Program-made: the position numbers and the translations under genes | Shown here: one piece after another, positions 5,031 through 12,535 of the stretch | How the letters are laid out: each line of letters opens with the position of its first letter | Position numbering within the stretch: position 1 is the stretch's first letter | Source: JANYCG01 sp031431035 | GTDB lineage: Bacteria > Pseudomonadota > Gammaproteobacteria > Burkholderiales > Burkholderiaceae_C | Reading direction: 5' to 3' | DNA length: 16,576 bases | Assembly: GCA_031431035.1 (NCBI GenBank) | Contig: JANPCR010000064.1 | Location: forward strand, 1-16,576 | Notes under the pieces: model-generated | What the model was told of the DNA's origin: nothing | The model's input: only the letters and a program-made list of their open reading frames with translations | The model's database searches: none

Positions 5031-7787
5031 GTGCAAAAGCTGCCTGGGCGCAATGCCAAATTTGACGGTTACATCGACCTGTTTTGGCCCGGCATGCTGT
5101 TGGTTGAACACAAATCCCGCGGCAAAGACCTGGACAAGGCGTTGACCCAAGCACTTGACTATTTTCCTGGCATTGCCGAGCGCGACCTGCCGCAACTGGT
5201 GATTGAGTGCGACTTTGCGCGTTTTCGGGTGCAACGCCTCGCCACGGGCGAGACTTTTGCCTTTGACCTGAAGGATTTGCACAAAAACATCAAGCTATTT
5301 GGTTTTGTCGCGGGCTACAAAGCTCTGGAGCTCAAGCCGCAAGACCCCGTGAACATCAAGGCCGCAGAGCGCATGGGCCGTTTGCACGATGCGCTGCGAG
5401 CGTCGGGTTACGTTAACCACCCGCTTGAAGTGCTGCTGGTGCGACTGCTGTTTTGCCTGTTCGCAGACGACACGGGCATTTTTCAGCCTGCGCAGTCGTT
5501 TCGCACACTCATTGAAGAGCGCACAGCGGTGGACGGCACTGACGTGGGCTTGCGTCTGGGGCAGTTGTTTCAGGCACTCAACACCACTGAGGCCAAACGC
5601 AGCAAGGCGCTCGATGAGCAAATCGCCGCTTTCCCGTATGTCAACGGCAAGCTGTTTTCTGAAGCGCTGCCCATGGCTGACTTCACCAGCACCATGCGCG
5701 ACGCCCTGCTGGACGCCTGTGCGCTTGACTGGTCAGCCATCAGCCCCGCTATTTTTGGCAGCCTGTTTCAAAGCATCAAGGACGACAAGGCGCGGCGCAA
5801 CCTGGGCGCGCATTACACGTCTGAAGAAAACATTCTCAAACTGATCAAACCTTTGTTTCTGGACGACTTGTGGGCCGAGTTTGAGAAGGTGAAACGGCAA
5901 AAGAACAAACTCTTTGAGTTTCACAAAAAGCTGCGAACTCTGACGTTTTTTGACCCAGCCTGTGGTTGCGGCAACTTTTTAGTCATCAGCTACCGAGAAC
6001 TGCGCGAGTTGGAACTGGCGGTTTTGCGTGCCAGCAACCCAATAGGCCAGCAGGCGATTGACGTGCAACAACTCATTGGCATCGATGTTGATCAGTTTTA
6101 CGGCATTGAAATCGAAGAATTTCCCGCTCAAATCGCCCAAGTTGCACTGTGGCTGATGGACCACCAGATGAACCTGCGGGTCAGCGAAGAGTTTGGCCTG
6201 TACTTTGCCCGCATCCCCCTGCGCACCAGCCCGCATATCGTGCACGGCAATGCGCTGCGAGTCGACTGGAACGAGGTTTTGCCCGCAGAGCGTTGCAGCT
6301 TTGTTTTGGGGAATCCGCCGTTTGTGGGGGCCAAGTTCCTGGACGACGCACAGCGGGCAGATACGCGGGCTGTGTTCACTGGAATCGACAACGCTGGGCT
6401 TCTGGATTTGGTGGCTGCTTGGTACGTGAAAGCAGCGCACTACATCAGGAGTAGCAAGGCAATTGGTGGGCCAAATTGGGGTCAGATCCCGATTACCGGC
6501 GTCGATCACGCCAGTGAGCGGCGCGGTAGATCGGGCTCTGACCCCAATTTGGCCCTCCGATTGCCGGATTCCACAGCAATAAGCCCAATCAAAGCTGCCT
6601 TCGTTTCCACCAACAGCATCACCCAAGGCGAACAAGTCGGTGTGCTATGGGCCTGGCTGTTGGCTCAGGGAGTTAGCATCCACTTCGCCCACCGCACCTT
6701 CAGCTGGAGCAATGAGGCCAGTGGCAAGGCTGCCGTGCATTGCGTGATCATTGGTTTTGGCCTCGAAGATCGGCCTAGCAAGGTGATTTACGAGTACGAC
6801 GATATCAAGGGCGCTGCGCATGCAGTGCCTGCCGTCAACATCAACCCCTATTTGATCGATGGCCCGGATGTAGTGCTGCCGCGCCGCTCTGTGCCGATTT
6901 GTGCTGTGCCAGAAATCGGCATTGGTAACAAACCAATTGATGATGGAAATTACTTGTTTACCACCGAGGGGAAAAGGGCATTCATCAAGCTTGAACCCGC
7001 TAGCAAAAAATGGTTTCGGCGCTGGTTGGGTGCGGATGAGTTTCTGAATGGCTACGAGCGCTGGTGCCTTTGGCTCGGCGACTGCCCGCCCGCGGAGTTG
7101 CGTGCGATGCCAGAAGCCTTAAAACGGGTTCAAGCAGTCAAGAAATTTCGACTGACCAGCAAAAGCACTTCAACTCAGAAACTAGCAAATACGCCAACGC
7201 GGTTTCATGTGGAAAACATGCCTAGCAAGCCCTACCTTGTGCTGCCCGAAGTATCTTCGGAACGGCGCGTATTCATTCCCTTTGGTTTTGAAAAGCCCAG
7301 CACGCTTTGTAGCAATCTGGTGAAGCTCGCTCCTAACGCCACACTTTTGCACTTCGGCACCTTATCTAGCTCCATGCACATGGCTTGGGTGCGTACGACT
7401 TGTGGCCGACTGGAGAGTCGTTATCGCTACTCCAAAGACATCGTCTACAACAACTTCCCCTGGCCCACCCTACCCAAGCCCACCGCCCAAGCCCCCATTG
7501 AGGCAGCCGCCCAAACCATCCTCGATGTCCGCGCCAAATTCCAATCTGGCGACCGCCCCGCCACGCTGGCCGACCTGTACGACCCGCTGACCATGCCACC
7601 CGAGCTTCTCAAAGCCCATCAAAAACTGGATGCGGCGGTTGACAAAGCTTACGAGCCTAGCGGTGGCAAAAAGAGCTACAAGAGCGACGCCGAACGCGTT
7701 GCGTTTCTGTTTGAGCTGTACCAAAAGTACACCAGCCTGTTGCCAGCGGACAAGCTGAAATCTGGTCGTAAGGTCAAATCGAAATGA
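5031..7787 (+). CDS. MmeI-like Type IIG/IIL restriction-modification enzyme (fused nuclease and adenine methyltransferase), probably N-terminally disrupted
   Basis: Single-chain enzyme expected to cut DNA and methylate adenine for self-protection. From the first available GTG (5031) it has 918 residues; from the likely original ATG at 4872 it would have about 971. A nuclease motif D-x9-E-x-K is visible (Asp16, Glu26, Lys28 in the GTG-start numbering), matching the MmeI spacing. Methyltransferase motif X is NLGAHYTSEENIL (257-269), motif I is DPACGCGNF (308-316), and motif IV is NPPF (428-431), an N6-adenine type. The end region HFGTLSSSMHMAWVRTTCG and YSKDIVYNNFPWP is typical of the target-recognition and C-terminal part of this family. 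Residues about 476-512 come from a 108-bp inverted-repeat insertion with no counterpart I can recall in relatives. No separate nuclease, specificity or methylase gene lies nearby. Start and activity are uncertain because of the amber codon upstream. Confidence 0.85.
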   Translation: MQKLPGRNAKFDGYIDLFWPGMLLVEHKSRGKDLDKALTQALDYFPGIAERDLPQLVIECDFARFRVQRLATGETFAFDLKDLHKNIKLFGFVAGYKALELKPQDPVNIKAAERMGRLHDALRASGYVNHPLEVLLVRLLFCLFADDTGIFQPAQSFRTLIEERTAVDGTDVGLRLGQLFQALNTTEAKRSKALDEQIAAFPYVNGKLFSEALPMADFTSTMRDALLDACALDWSAISPAIFGSLFQSIKDDKARRNLGAHYTSEENILKLIKPLFLDDLWAEFEKVKRQKNKLFEFHKKLRTLTFFDPACGCGNFLVISYRELRELELAVLRASNPIGQQAIDVQQLIGIDVDQFYGIEIEEFPAQIAQVALWLMDHQMNLRVSEEFGLYFARIPLRTSPHIVHGNALRVDWNEVLPAERCSFVLGNPPFVGAKFLDDAQRADTRAVFTGIDNAGLLDLVAAWYVKAAHYIRSSKAIGGPNWGQIPITGVDHASERRGRSGSDPNLALRLPDSTAISPIKAAFVSTNSITQGEQVGVLWAWLLAQGVSIHFAHRTFSWSNEASGKAAVHCVIIGFGLEDRPSKVIYEYDDIKGAAHAVPAVNINPYLIDGPDVVLPRRSVPICAVPEIGIGNKPIDDGNYLFTTEGKRAFIKLEPASKKWFRRWLGADEFLNGYERWCLWLGDCPPAELRAMPEALKRVQAVKKFRLTSKSTSTQKLANTPTRFHVENMPSKPYLVLPEVSSERRVFIPFGFEKPSTLCSNLVKLAPNATLLHFGTLSSSMHMAWVRTTCGRLESRYRYSKDIVYNNFPWPTLPKPTAQAPIEAAAQTILDVRAKFQSGDRPATLADLYDPLTMPPELLKAHQKLDAAVDKAYEPSGGKKSYKSDAERVAFLFELYQKYTSLLPADKLKSGRKVKSK
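6458..6565. mobile_element. REP/MITE-like inverted-repeat element inserted in frame in the restriction-modification gene
   Basis: The core arms GGGCCAAATTGGGGTCAGA (6468-6486) and its exact reverse complement (6537-6555) are 19 bp each. Outer extensions pair GGCAAT (6458-6463) with ATTGCC (6560-6565). Inner extensions pair CCCGAT (6488-6493) with ATCGGG (6530-6535) and TACCG (6494-6498) with CGGTA (6524-6528). A small inner hairpin TCAC-GCCA-GTGA lies at 6506-6517. The full element is 108 bp, exactly 36 codons, with no stop in the host frame. TTGGGGTCAGA-type arms are, from memory, common in REP elements mobilised by REP-associated tyrosine transposases. No transposase is present here. Confidence 0.75.
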
Positions 7788-7875
7788 GCTCCAACTGCGT
7801 TCAGGGGATTTTGCTTTTGCCAGTGCCAAACCCTGAAATTGGACGGCTTCACACCAAGCGGCAATTTGCCAGCAG

Positions 7876-8511
7876 ATGACCAACCACTCTGATCTCAACT
7901 GGCTAAGCACCTCAGCATGCGGTCTCATTGGTCCTTTCGCCTTTCCATTTCAATCGACTTTTCAACGGCGCCGCGAGGGGCTTCATACGTGCCGCAGCAA
8001 CGCCCACCAACACTTGGAACCGCTGTATGGGCAGGCCTTTTTCATCGAAGCCGTCGTACCGCCGATGAAGCACATTCGTCACGCATCCCTCGAAATAGTA
8101 GAAGCAGTTTGGGAACTGTTTTTTTTCTCTGGCGCGGAGGATTGCAGCATCCTCCATGCCATTGGTGCCAATGCAGTTTGGGAACTCACCCGCCCCATCA
8201 CGCCGGAATTGTGTCCGCGCGAGGGAACCCGTATGCATCTTGAACGTGTTCGCATACGTTTTGCCCGCAGGTACTCTGAATGGCAAATGTTGGCATTGAA
8301 GAATGGTCGATTTTTTCCCCCTCCAAGGCAGATGGAACTGACCGTGAATTCCTTCGGTGGCGTCCAGTTGCTGCTAAGGTGGTCGGCTGGCTACGCACTT
8401 GGCGATAAAGTTTGGGTATCGCAAATGGTTGCTGATGTTTCGTCTGGTGAGCCTGTTTTGGCTCGTCATTCACGCAGGATTTGTGAATGGCGCTTGGGAT
8501 CAGATTTGTAA
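7876..8511 (+). CDS. Doubtful ORF, unrecognised
   Basis: A 211-codon frame beginning ATG at 7876 with no visible ribosome-binding site. I do not recognise the predicted protein; it is rich in Trp and Arg and has no clear motif. AVWEL occurs twice, 23 residues apart, because the 14-bp sequence GCAGTTTGGGAACT is repeated at 8104-8117 and 8173-8186. A hairpin followed by eight T residues (8101-8126) falls inside the frame, which argues against normal coding. An opposing minus-strand frame (8286-7912, TTG start) is equally unconvincing. The 3' half (8330-8511) looks somewhat more protein-like. The stretch may be a decayed gene or non-coding DNA of the island. Confidence 0.25.
   Translation: MTNHSDLNWLSTSACGLIGPFAFPFQSTFQRRREGLHTCRSNAHQHLEPLYGQAFFIEAVVPPMKHIRHASLEIVEAVWELFFFSGAEDCSILHAIGANAVWELTRPITPELCPREGTRMHLERVRIRFARRYSEWQMLALKNGRFFPPPRQMELTVNSFGGVQLLLRWSAGYALGDKVWVSQMVADVSSGEPVLARHSRRICEWRLGSDL
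8101..8126 (+). terminator. Terminator-like hairpin with T8 tract
   Basis: CAGTT (8105-8109) pairs with AACTG (8114-8118) around a TGGG loop. The stem can extend outward through a G-T and A-T pairs (8102-8104 with 8119-8121). A run of eight T residues occupies 8119-8126. On the plus strand this is the form of an intrinsic terminator. It lies 314 nt after the restriction-modification gene stop and could end that transcript. It also overlaps the doubtful frame at 7876-8511. Confidence 0.4.
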
Positions 8512-8577
8512 AAGTTGGCAGATGTCCTGGATGTTGTGACGATCTGAGCGCACTTGCGCTAATTGAAAGGACATGGA

Positions 8578-8829
8578 ATGACCACCTCGCCAAAAGCCGT
8601 TCGTTTTGACGACGACATCCTGTGGGTCGGCCTGGCCGATGGTCGCACGATTGCCGCGCCTCTGGCTTGGTTTTCGTGCTTGGTGGCGGCTACGCCCTCG
8701 CAGCGCGAATTGGTTGAATTGAGCCGAAACGGCTTGCAATTGAATGCGCTGGATGAGGACATTTCAGTGGTGGGGCTGCTTGCTGGGCAAGCGGATTTGT
8801 CGCGTCACGCAACACAGCAGCCCGCCTGA
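8578..8829 (+). CDS. DUF2442 domain-containing protein
   Basis: An 83-residue protein matching the DUF2442 pattern: VRFDDDILWVGLADGRTIAAPLAWFSCLVAAT at about residues 8-39, then LDEDISVVGLLAGQ at about 58-71. The start ATG at 8578 has a good ribosome-binding site, AAAGGA at 8566-8571. DUF2442 proteins are short and often encoded beside a DUF4160 protein; the pair is sometimes suggested to be toxin-antitoxin-like, but function is not established. I see no intact DUF4160 gene upstream here, so it appears to be an orphan. The usual GIHWPELDED segment reads GLQLNALDED, a diverged version. It lies inside the repeat-bounded island, and the hairpin TCAGAT-GGTTTG-ATCTGA (8873-8890) follows it. Confidence 0.85.
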   Translation: MTTSPKAVRFDDDILWVGLADGRTIAAPLAWFSCLVAATPSQRELVELSRNGLQLNALDEDISVVGLLAGQADLSRHATQQPA

Positions 8830-8872
8830 ATCTGCGCAAATACGCACAAGCCTGTGGCAAAAAGCTGATAGT

Positions 8873-8890
8873 TCAGATGGTTTGATCTGA
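8873..8890. other. Inverted repeat downstream of the DUF2442 gene
   Basis: TCAGAT (8873-8878) and ATCTGA (8885-8890) form a perfect 6-bp stem with a GGTTTG loop, 44 nt after the DUF2442 stop. No T-run follows on the plus strand, so a role as an intrinsic terminator is unlikely. It could stabilise an mRNA 3' end. Confidence 0.35.
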
Positions 8891-8907
8891 CAGATAAAAT
8901 TAAAAAC

Positions 8908-9014
8908 AATAGCAAACTATTGATATTTTTCAAGAGCTAGAGACCTATTTAATTCATAATTTGCTCAAAATGACTACTAAATACCCAATTTGGGTATGAA
9001 AATGCATTTTTTCA
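8908..9014. repeat. Right copy of the 107-bp direct repeat
   Basis: Partner of 4752-4858 at a constant offset of 4156 nt, in the same orientation, with six substitutions and no gaps. The inverted repeat ATACCCAA-T-TTGGGTAT is conserved at 8981-8997. The left-end stem is better here (CAATAG-CAAA-CTATTG, 8907-8922). It lies 93 nt before the dioxygenase gene. Together the copies bracket the restriction-modification island. Confidence 0.9.
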
Positions 9015-9107
9015 CCTTTTAGTCGATCCCCGCTGACTTGCGCCCAGCCCGTGGCTGTGTGATCATTCCAGCGCCACCTGATTCACCTTATTCCAAGCCC
9101 AATCACC

Positions 9108-9968
9108 ATGGACAGCCTCCAAATTGTCGGCAGCGCCAGCACTTGCGGGGCGATGGTGCGCGGGGTGGATTTGTCCAAACCACTGGCACCCGCCCAAATC
9201 GCCGCCATTCGCAGCGCTTGGCTGGCCCACCAGGTGCTGGGGTTTCCTGATCAAAACCTCAGTATTGAAGACCTGGAGCGGTTTGCGTTTTATATCGGCC
9301 CGCGTGGCGAAGACCCTTACATAGCGGGGCTACCGGGTCATCCGCATGTGGTTGAGGTAAAGCGCGAGGCCAATGAAAAAAGCCGTCTGTTTGCTGAAAA
9401 CTGGCATTCAGACTGGAGCTTTTTGCCGTCCCCGCCGGCAGGCACGGTACTGTACGGCGAGGTGATTCCGCCCACCGGTGGCGACACGCTGTTTGCCGAT
9501 CAATATGCCGCGTTGGAGGCCCTGCCCGCCGCCTTGGCCGCGCAGCTTCAAAACCGCCAAGGCGTGCACAGCGCACGGGTTGGCTACGCGAAAGACGGTA
9601 TTTACGGCGAAAAGGACAAGGGCCGTTCGATGGCCATTCGGTTTGATGACAGCGCGCTGAAAACCCGGCTGCACCCCTTGGTTCGTACGCACCCCGAAAC
9701 CGGCCGCCGGGCACTTTTTGTCAACCCGGGCTACACGCTGGGCATTGACGGCATGCCGCCTGACGAGAGCCGTGCCTTGCTTAAACAGCTCTTTCAACAT
9801 CAAGTAGAGGAGCGCTTTGTCTACCGCCATCACTGGTCGGAAGGCATGCTGACCTTGTGGGACAACCGCAGCTTGCTGCACGCGGCAACGGGCGGGTACG
9901 AAGGGCATCGGCGCTTGCTGTACCGCGTGACGGTGGCTGAGCGCACGGTGGGCCTGGAGCCTGTCTGA
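9108..9968 (+). CDS. TauD/TfdA-family Fe(II)/2-oxoglutarate-dependent dioxygenase
   Basis: A 286-residue non-haem iron oxygenase expected to couple 2-oxoglutarate decarboxylation to hydroxylation of a small substrate. The facial triad is visible: His100 and Asp102 in WHSDWSF, and the distal His258 in LLHAATGGYEGHRR. Arg269 after it is placed to bind the 2-oxoglutarate carboxylate. GGDT (124-127) is the usual segment after the first pair. The length is typical for TauD/TfdA proteins. Substrate cannot be told; taurine, alkylsulfonate, 2,4-D-like and other acids are all handled by this family, and no sulfonate transporter is adjacent. The start ATG at 9108 lacks a clear Shine-Dalgarno but begins exactly where the family homology starts. 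It is the first gene right of the island and converges with the ligase gene. Confidence 0.9.
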   Translation: MDSLQIVGSASTCGAMVRGVDLSKPLAPAQIAAIRSAWLAHQVLGFPDQNLSIEDLERFAFYIGPRGEDPYIAGLPGHPHVVEVKREANEKSRLFAENWHSDWSFLPSPPAGTVLYGEVIPPTGGDTLFADQYAALEALPAALAAQLQNRQGVHSARVGYAKDGIYGEKDKGRSMAIRFDDSALKTRLHPLVRTHPETGRRALFVNPGYTLGIDGMPPDESRALLKQLFQHQVEERFVYRHHWSEGMLTLWDNRSLLHAATGGYEGHRRLLYRVTVAERTVGLEPV

Positions 9969-10118
9969 TAGCAGTTCATTGACGGCTGAGCGTCGATTTA
10001 TTGCAGATTTGTTGCCGATGGAATGGGTATAGAGGGGCGATTGAATCTGGGCTCCATACAGATTTGACGCGGGCTTAAGCCAGGCCACCAACTCACGCCA
10101 ACATCGGCGAATTCAAGA

Positions 10119-10976
10119 TCAAGGCTCGGACGCCACCCGCAAAAAGCTGGCAAAGCGCGGTTTGCCGCTGGGCGTGAGGTCGCGGTAGGTGTAGGTGACG
10201 GTGGAGCCAATGGCGGGCGGGGTTTTGCGCTGCTCGTCGCTCAAACCGGTGCCCAATTTAAAGCGCTGGCCGTCGGCGGTTTTCACGTCCAGTGCGCCGG
10301 TCATGCCTGCGTACTTGCCTTTGCCAGCGACATGGCCTACGACTTCGGCTTCGGCATCGGCCAAAGTTTTCAGCTTCAAAAGCACCGCATTGCGTCCCGT
10401 GACATAGGGCGCGCTGGCCAGGTGCAGCATCAGGCCTTCGCCGCCTGCGGCTTTCACGGCTTTGAGCCGATCTTGCAAAACCGCCTGGTTAGGCACCCGG
10501 AACTGCTCCACGCCCTGCAATTGCGCCCACGCAGTGCCACGCACCACCAGTTTCAAAAGCGCTGCACGCTCTGAAAACGGCCCCACGCCTTGCGGAATCT
10601 CAAACACCATGTACTTGATTTGCTCCCAATCGGCGTCCAGCGGTTCGGCTTTGCGCACCATGCCTGAAACTACGTCGAATTTGCCGCGCCCCAGCCACAG
10701 CTCTCCGTCCAGCGGGGTTTTGGGCAATTTGGCCAAAAACCAGGCTGGGGCCGTGACCGTGCGCCCACTTCGAAATCGCAGCGTCGTGCCGTCCCAAAGG
10801 GCGCGCACACCGTCGAGCTTTTCGCTGATTAGGTACTTGGACGGATCCAGGTGAGCGGGTGCATTGTGGGCCAACAGCACATCAGCGCTGGCCTTGGCAT
10901 CCGCTCGCGCGGATGCGCCAAGAAGCCCCAGCAGACCCAACAATTGCAAGGGAAAAGCGCGGCGATTGAAGTTCAT
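10119..10976 (-). CDS. Exported ATP-dependent DNA ligase (Lig E type)
   Basis: A 285-residue minimal ATP-dependent DNA ligase that seals nicks. Motif I is EKLDGVR with the nucleotidyl-accepting Lys at 53. Motif III is LDGELW (89-94), motif IV EGLML (180-184), motif V LLKLK (199-203), followed by a short OB domain ending in PRFASFLRV. The N-terminus MNFNRRAFPLQLLGLLGLLG followed by ASARADA is a good signal peptide, so the enzyme is probably periplasmic, as reported for Lig E proteins. Such ligases are linked in the literature to extracellular DNA or competence, not replication; that role is inferred here. It lies 12 nt downstream of the Hsp70-like gene on the same strand and is probably cotranscribed with it. 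The start has only a weak AGGA 8 nt upstream. Confidence 0.9.
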   Translation of the reverse strand: MNFNRRAFPLQLLGLLGLLGASARADAKASADVLLAHNAPAHLDPSKYLISEKLDGVRALWDGTTLRFRSGRTVTAPAWFLAKLPKTPLDGELWLGRGKFDVVSGMVRKAEPLDADWEQIKYMVFEIPQGVGPFSERAALLKLVVRGTAWAQLQGVEQFRVPNQAVLQDRLKAVKAAGGEGLMLHLASAPYVTGRNAVLLKLKTLADAEAEVVGHVAGKGKYAGMTGALDVKTADGQRFKLGTGLSDEQRKTPPAIGSTVTYTYRDLTPSGKPRFASFLRVASEP

Positions 10977-10988
10977 GGCCCCATCCTA

Positions 10989-12368
10989 TCAGCCAAACAC
11001 CCGCTGCGCGTGCAGGCCCAAACCAGTTGCCACGCTGGCAAATCGGTCGCCGCGCACAATTTTGGCCGCCGGAAACCCGGCCGCAATGCGTTGGGCCAAG
11101 GGCACCAGGCCGGTGGAGCCGCCCGTGAAATACAGGGCACTGACTTTGTCGCGTGACAGGCCCGACTGCGTCAGGGTTTCATCGGCTGCCAGGGCAATGC
11201 GATCCAAATCGCCATTCAAGGCACCCACGACGTCCTGCTCAGCCATCGACACTGCCAAACCGGATTCGACCAAGCCCAGATCAATGGCGATTTTTCTGCC
11301 AACGCCTAAATGGGCGCGGGCAGGCTTGGCGCTCGCGGAATCCGCGGCGTGTTGAACAGTTGCCTGGGTCGGATCGGTCGCCAGATTGGCAGTTTCAATT
11401 TTGGCAGCCTCGGCCATGCCAATCAGGGCGTGCCCCAAGCGCTCTTTGATCACGGTCAGCAAGCGGCGGTGGTGGGCTGGATCAGCATAAAAAGTTTTCA
11501 TTTGCACCAGTTCCAGCAGTCGGGCCGGGCCGTAGGTGGTGTTGATCAAATGCCAGGTGGCCAGGTCAAAGTAGATTTTGCTGGGCACTTCTCGCCCGGT
11601 GGGGCCTAAAGCGCCCAGGCCGCAAGTTGGCAAAATTTGCTTCAGCTCAATTTGGCGGTCAAAGTCGGTGCCCGCAATGTGAACCCCGTGGTTGGCCAAA
11701 ATGTCGTCTTTTCGGTCCACCCCCAAGCGGCGCTTTGGGCTGACACGCACCAACGAGAAGTCTGAGGTGCCCCCGCCAATGTCGGCCACCATCACCACTT
11801 GCTCGTCGGCAATCGAGCTTTCATAGTCCAGCGCGGCAGCTATCGGTTCAAACTGAAAGCTGATCTCGCTAAACCCAACGCTGCGGGCGGCTTGTGTCAG
11901 TGCGGCTTGGGCAGCGGCGTCGCGTTGGGGGTCATCGTCAACAAAGAAAACCGGGCGGCCCAACACCACTTTGGATAAAACATGCCCCGCTTCGCGCTCT
12001 GCCGTGGCCTTAAGGTGCCGCAAATAGCCGCTCACCACATCCAAATACGGTACCGCCCGCCCACCGCCAACGTCGGTTGCCTGTTTGGCCAAGGTCGAGC
12101 CCAAAATGCTCTTCATGGAACGCATCAAGCGACCTTCTTGACTGGTCACGTAAGCGCCCACTGCCGCCCTACCGTAATAAACATAGGGGTCTTCATGACC
12201 GGCCAATCCTTCTATTGAGTAAAAGGCGGCCGTCGGCATAGTGCGGTAACCGGGCTCCAACTCGACCAAGCGCACGCCTGTAGCGGTAGGCAAACAAATG
12301 GCTGAATTGGACGTGCCAAAGTCAATCGCGCAAACAGAACTGATGGGGGAAGTCATTCGGGAACTCAT
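10989..12368 (-). CDS. yegD: Hsp70-family ATPase, YegD-like
   Basis: A 459-residue actin/Hsp70-fold ATPase. Phosphate-1 motif is AIDFGTSNSAI (14-24), phosphate-2 is ADIGGGTSDFSL (195-206), and the adenosine motif is FTGGSTGLVPL (414-424). It ends right after the nucleotide-binding domain (…VATGLGLHAQRVFG), so it lacks the beta-sandwich peptide-binding domain and lid of DnaK. This is the layout of E. coli YegD (about 450 residues), whose role is poorly defined. A start at the ATG at 12356 (MTSPISSV) is equally possible; neither start has a clear ribosome-binding site. The first gene of a two-gene minus-strand unit with the exported ligase. It is divergent from the str operon across a 425-bp gap. 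Confidence 0.85.
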   Translation of the reverse strand: MSSRMTSPISSVCAIDFGTSNSAICLPTATGVRLVELEPGYRTMPTAAFYSIEGLAGHEDPYVYYGRAAVGAYVTSQEGRLMRSMKSILGSTLAKQATDVGGGRAVPYLDVVSGYLRHLKATAEREAGHVLSKVVLGRPVFFVDDDPQRDAAAQAALTQAARSVGFSEISFQFEPIAAALDYESSIADEQVVMVADIGGGTSDFSLVRVSPKRRLGVDRKDDILANHGVHIAGTDFDRQIELKQILPTCGLGALGPTGREVPSKIYFDLATWHLINTTYGPARLLELVQMKTFYADPAHHRRLLTVIKERLGHALIGMAEAAKIETANLATDPTQATVQHAADSASAKPARAHLGVGRKIAIDLGLVESGLAVSMAEQDVVGALNGDLDRIALAADETLTQSGLSRDKVSALYFTGGSTGLVPLAQRIAAGFPAAKIVRGDRFASVATGLGLHAQRVFG

Positions 12369-12535
12369 TCAATAAGGTGTCGGTGTGCTGCTGACGCGGC
12401 ACCTGGGTGACGCTAAATGCCGCCAAGAGTCGCGAAGTGCCGCGACGGGTCGCCCGTGCCGCCAAGCGCCACCTTTTGGGTGTTGGAAATACGTCAGAAG
12501 CGGGGCAAAACCAGCCCCTGCCCTGCGGCCGCCGA
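12369..12535. other. Upstream part of the divergent gap between the Hsp70-like gene and the str operon
   Basis: No gene is seen here. The stretch is GC-rich and contains the repeated decamer TGCCGCCAAG and two hairpins sharing bases: GTCGCG-AAGTGC-CGCGAC (12429-12446) and ACGGG-TCG-CCCGT (12445-12457). These two stems cannot both form fully because bases 12445-12446 belong to each. It must hold the promoter of the minus-strand Hsp70-like gene, but I could not identify convincing hexamers. Confidence 0.5.

Noticed and set aside
6458..6565. Insertion sequence with its own transposase
   Set aside because: The 108-bp element is far too short to encode one; it can only be a non-autonomous repeat.
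7912..8286. Minus-strand frame of about 124 codons
   Set aside because: It starts with TTG, lacks a ribosome-binding site and has no recognised motif; the opposing T8 hairpin suggests non-coding sequence.
9981..9994. GACG-GCTGAG-CGTC after the dioxygenase as a terminator
   Set aside because: Only a 4-bp stem, followed by GATTTATT with no real T-run; too weak to call.
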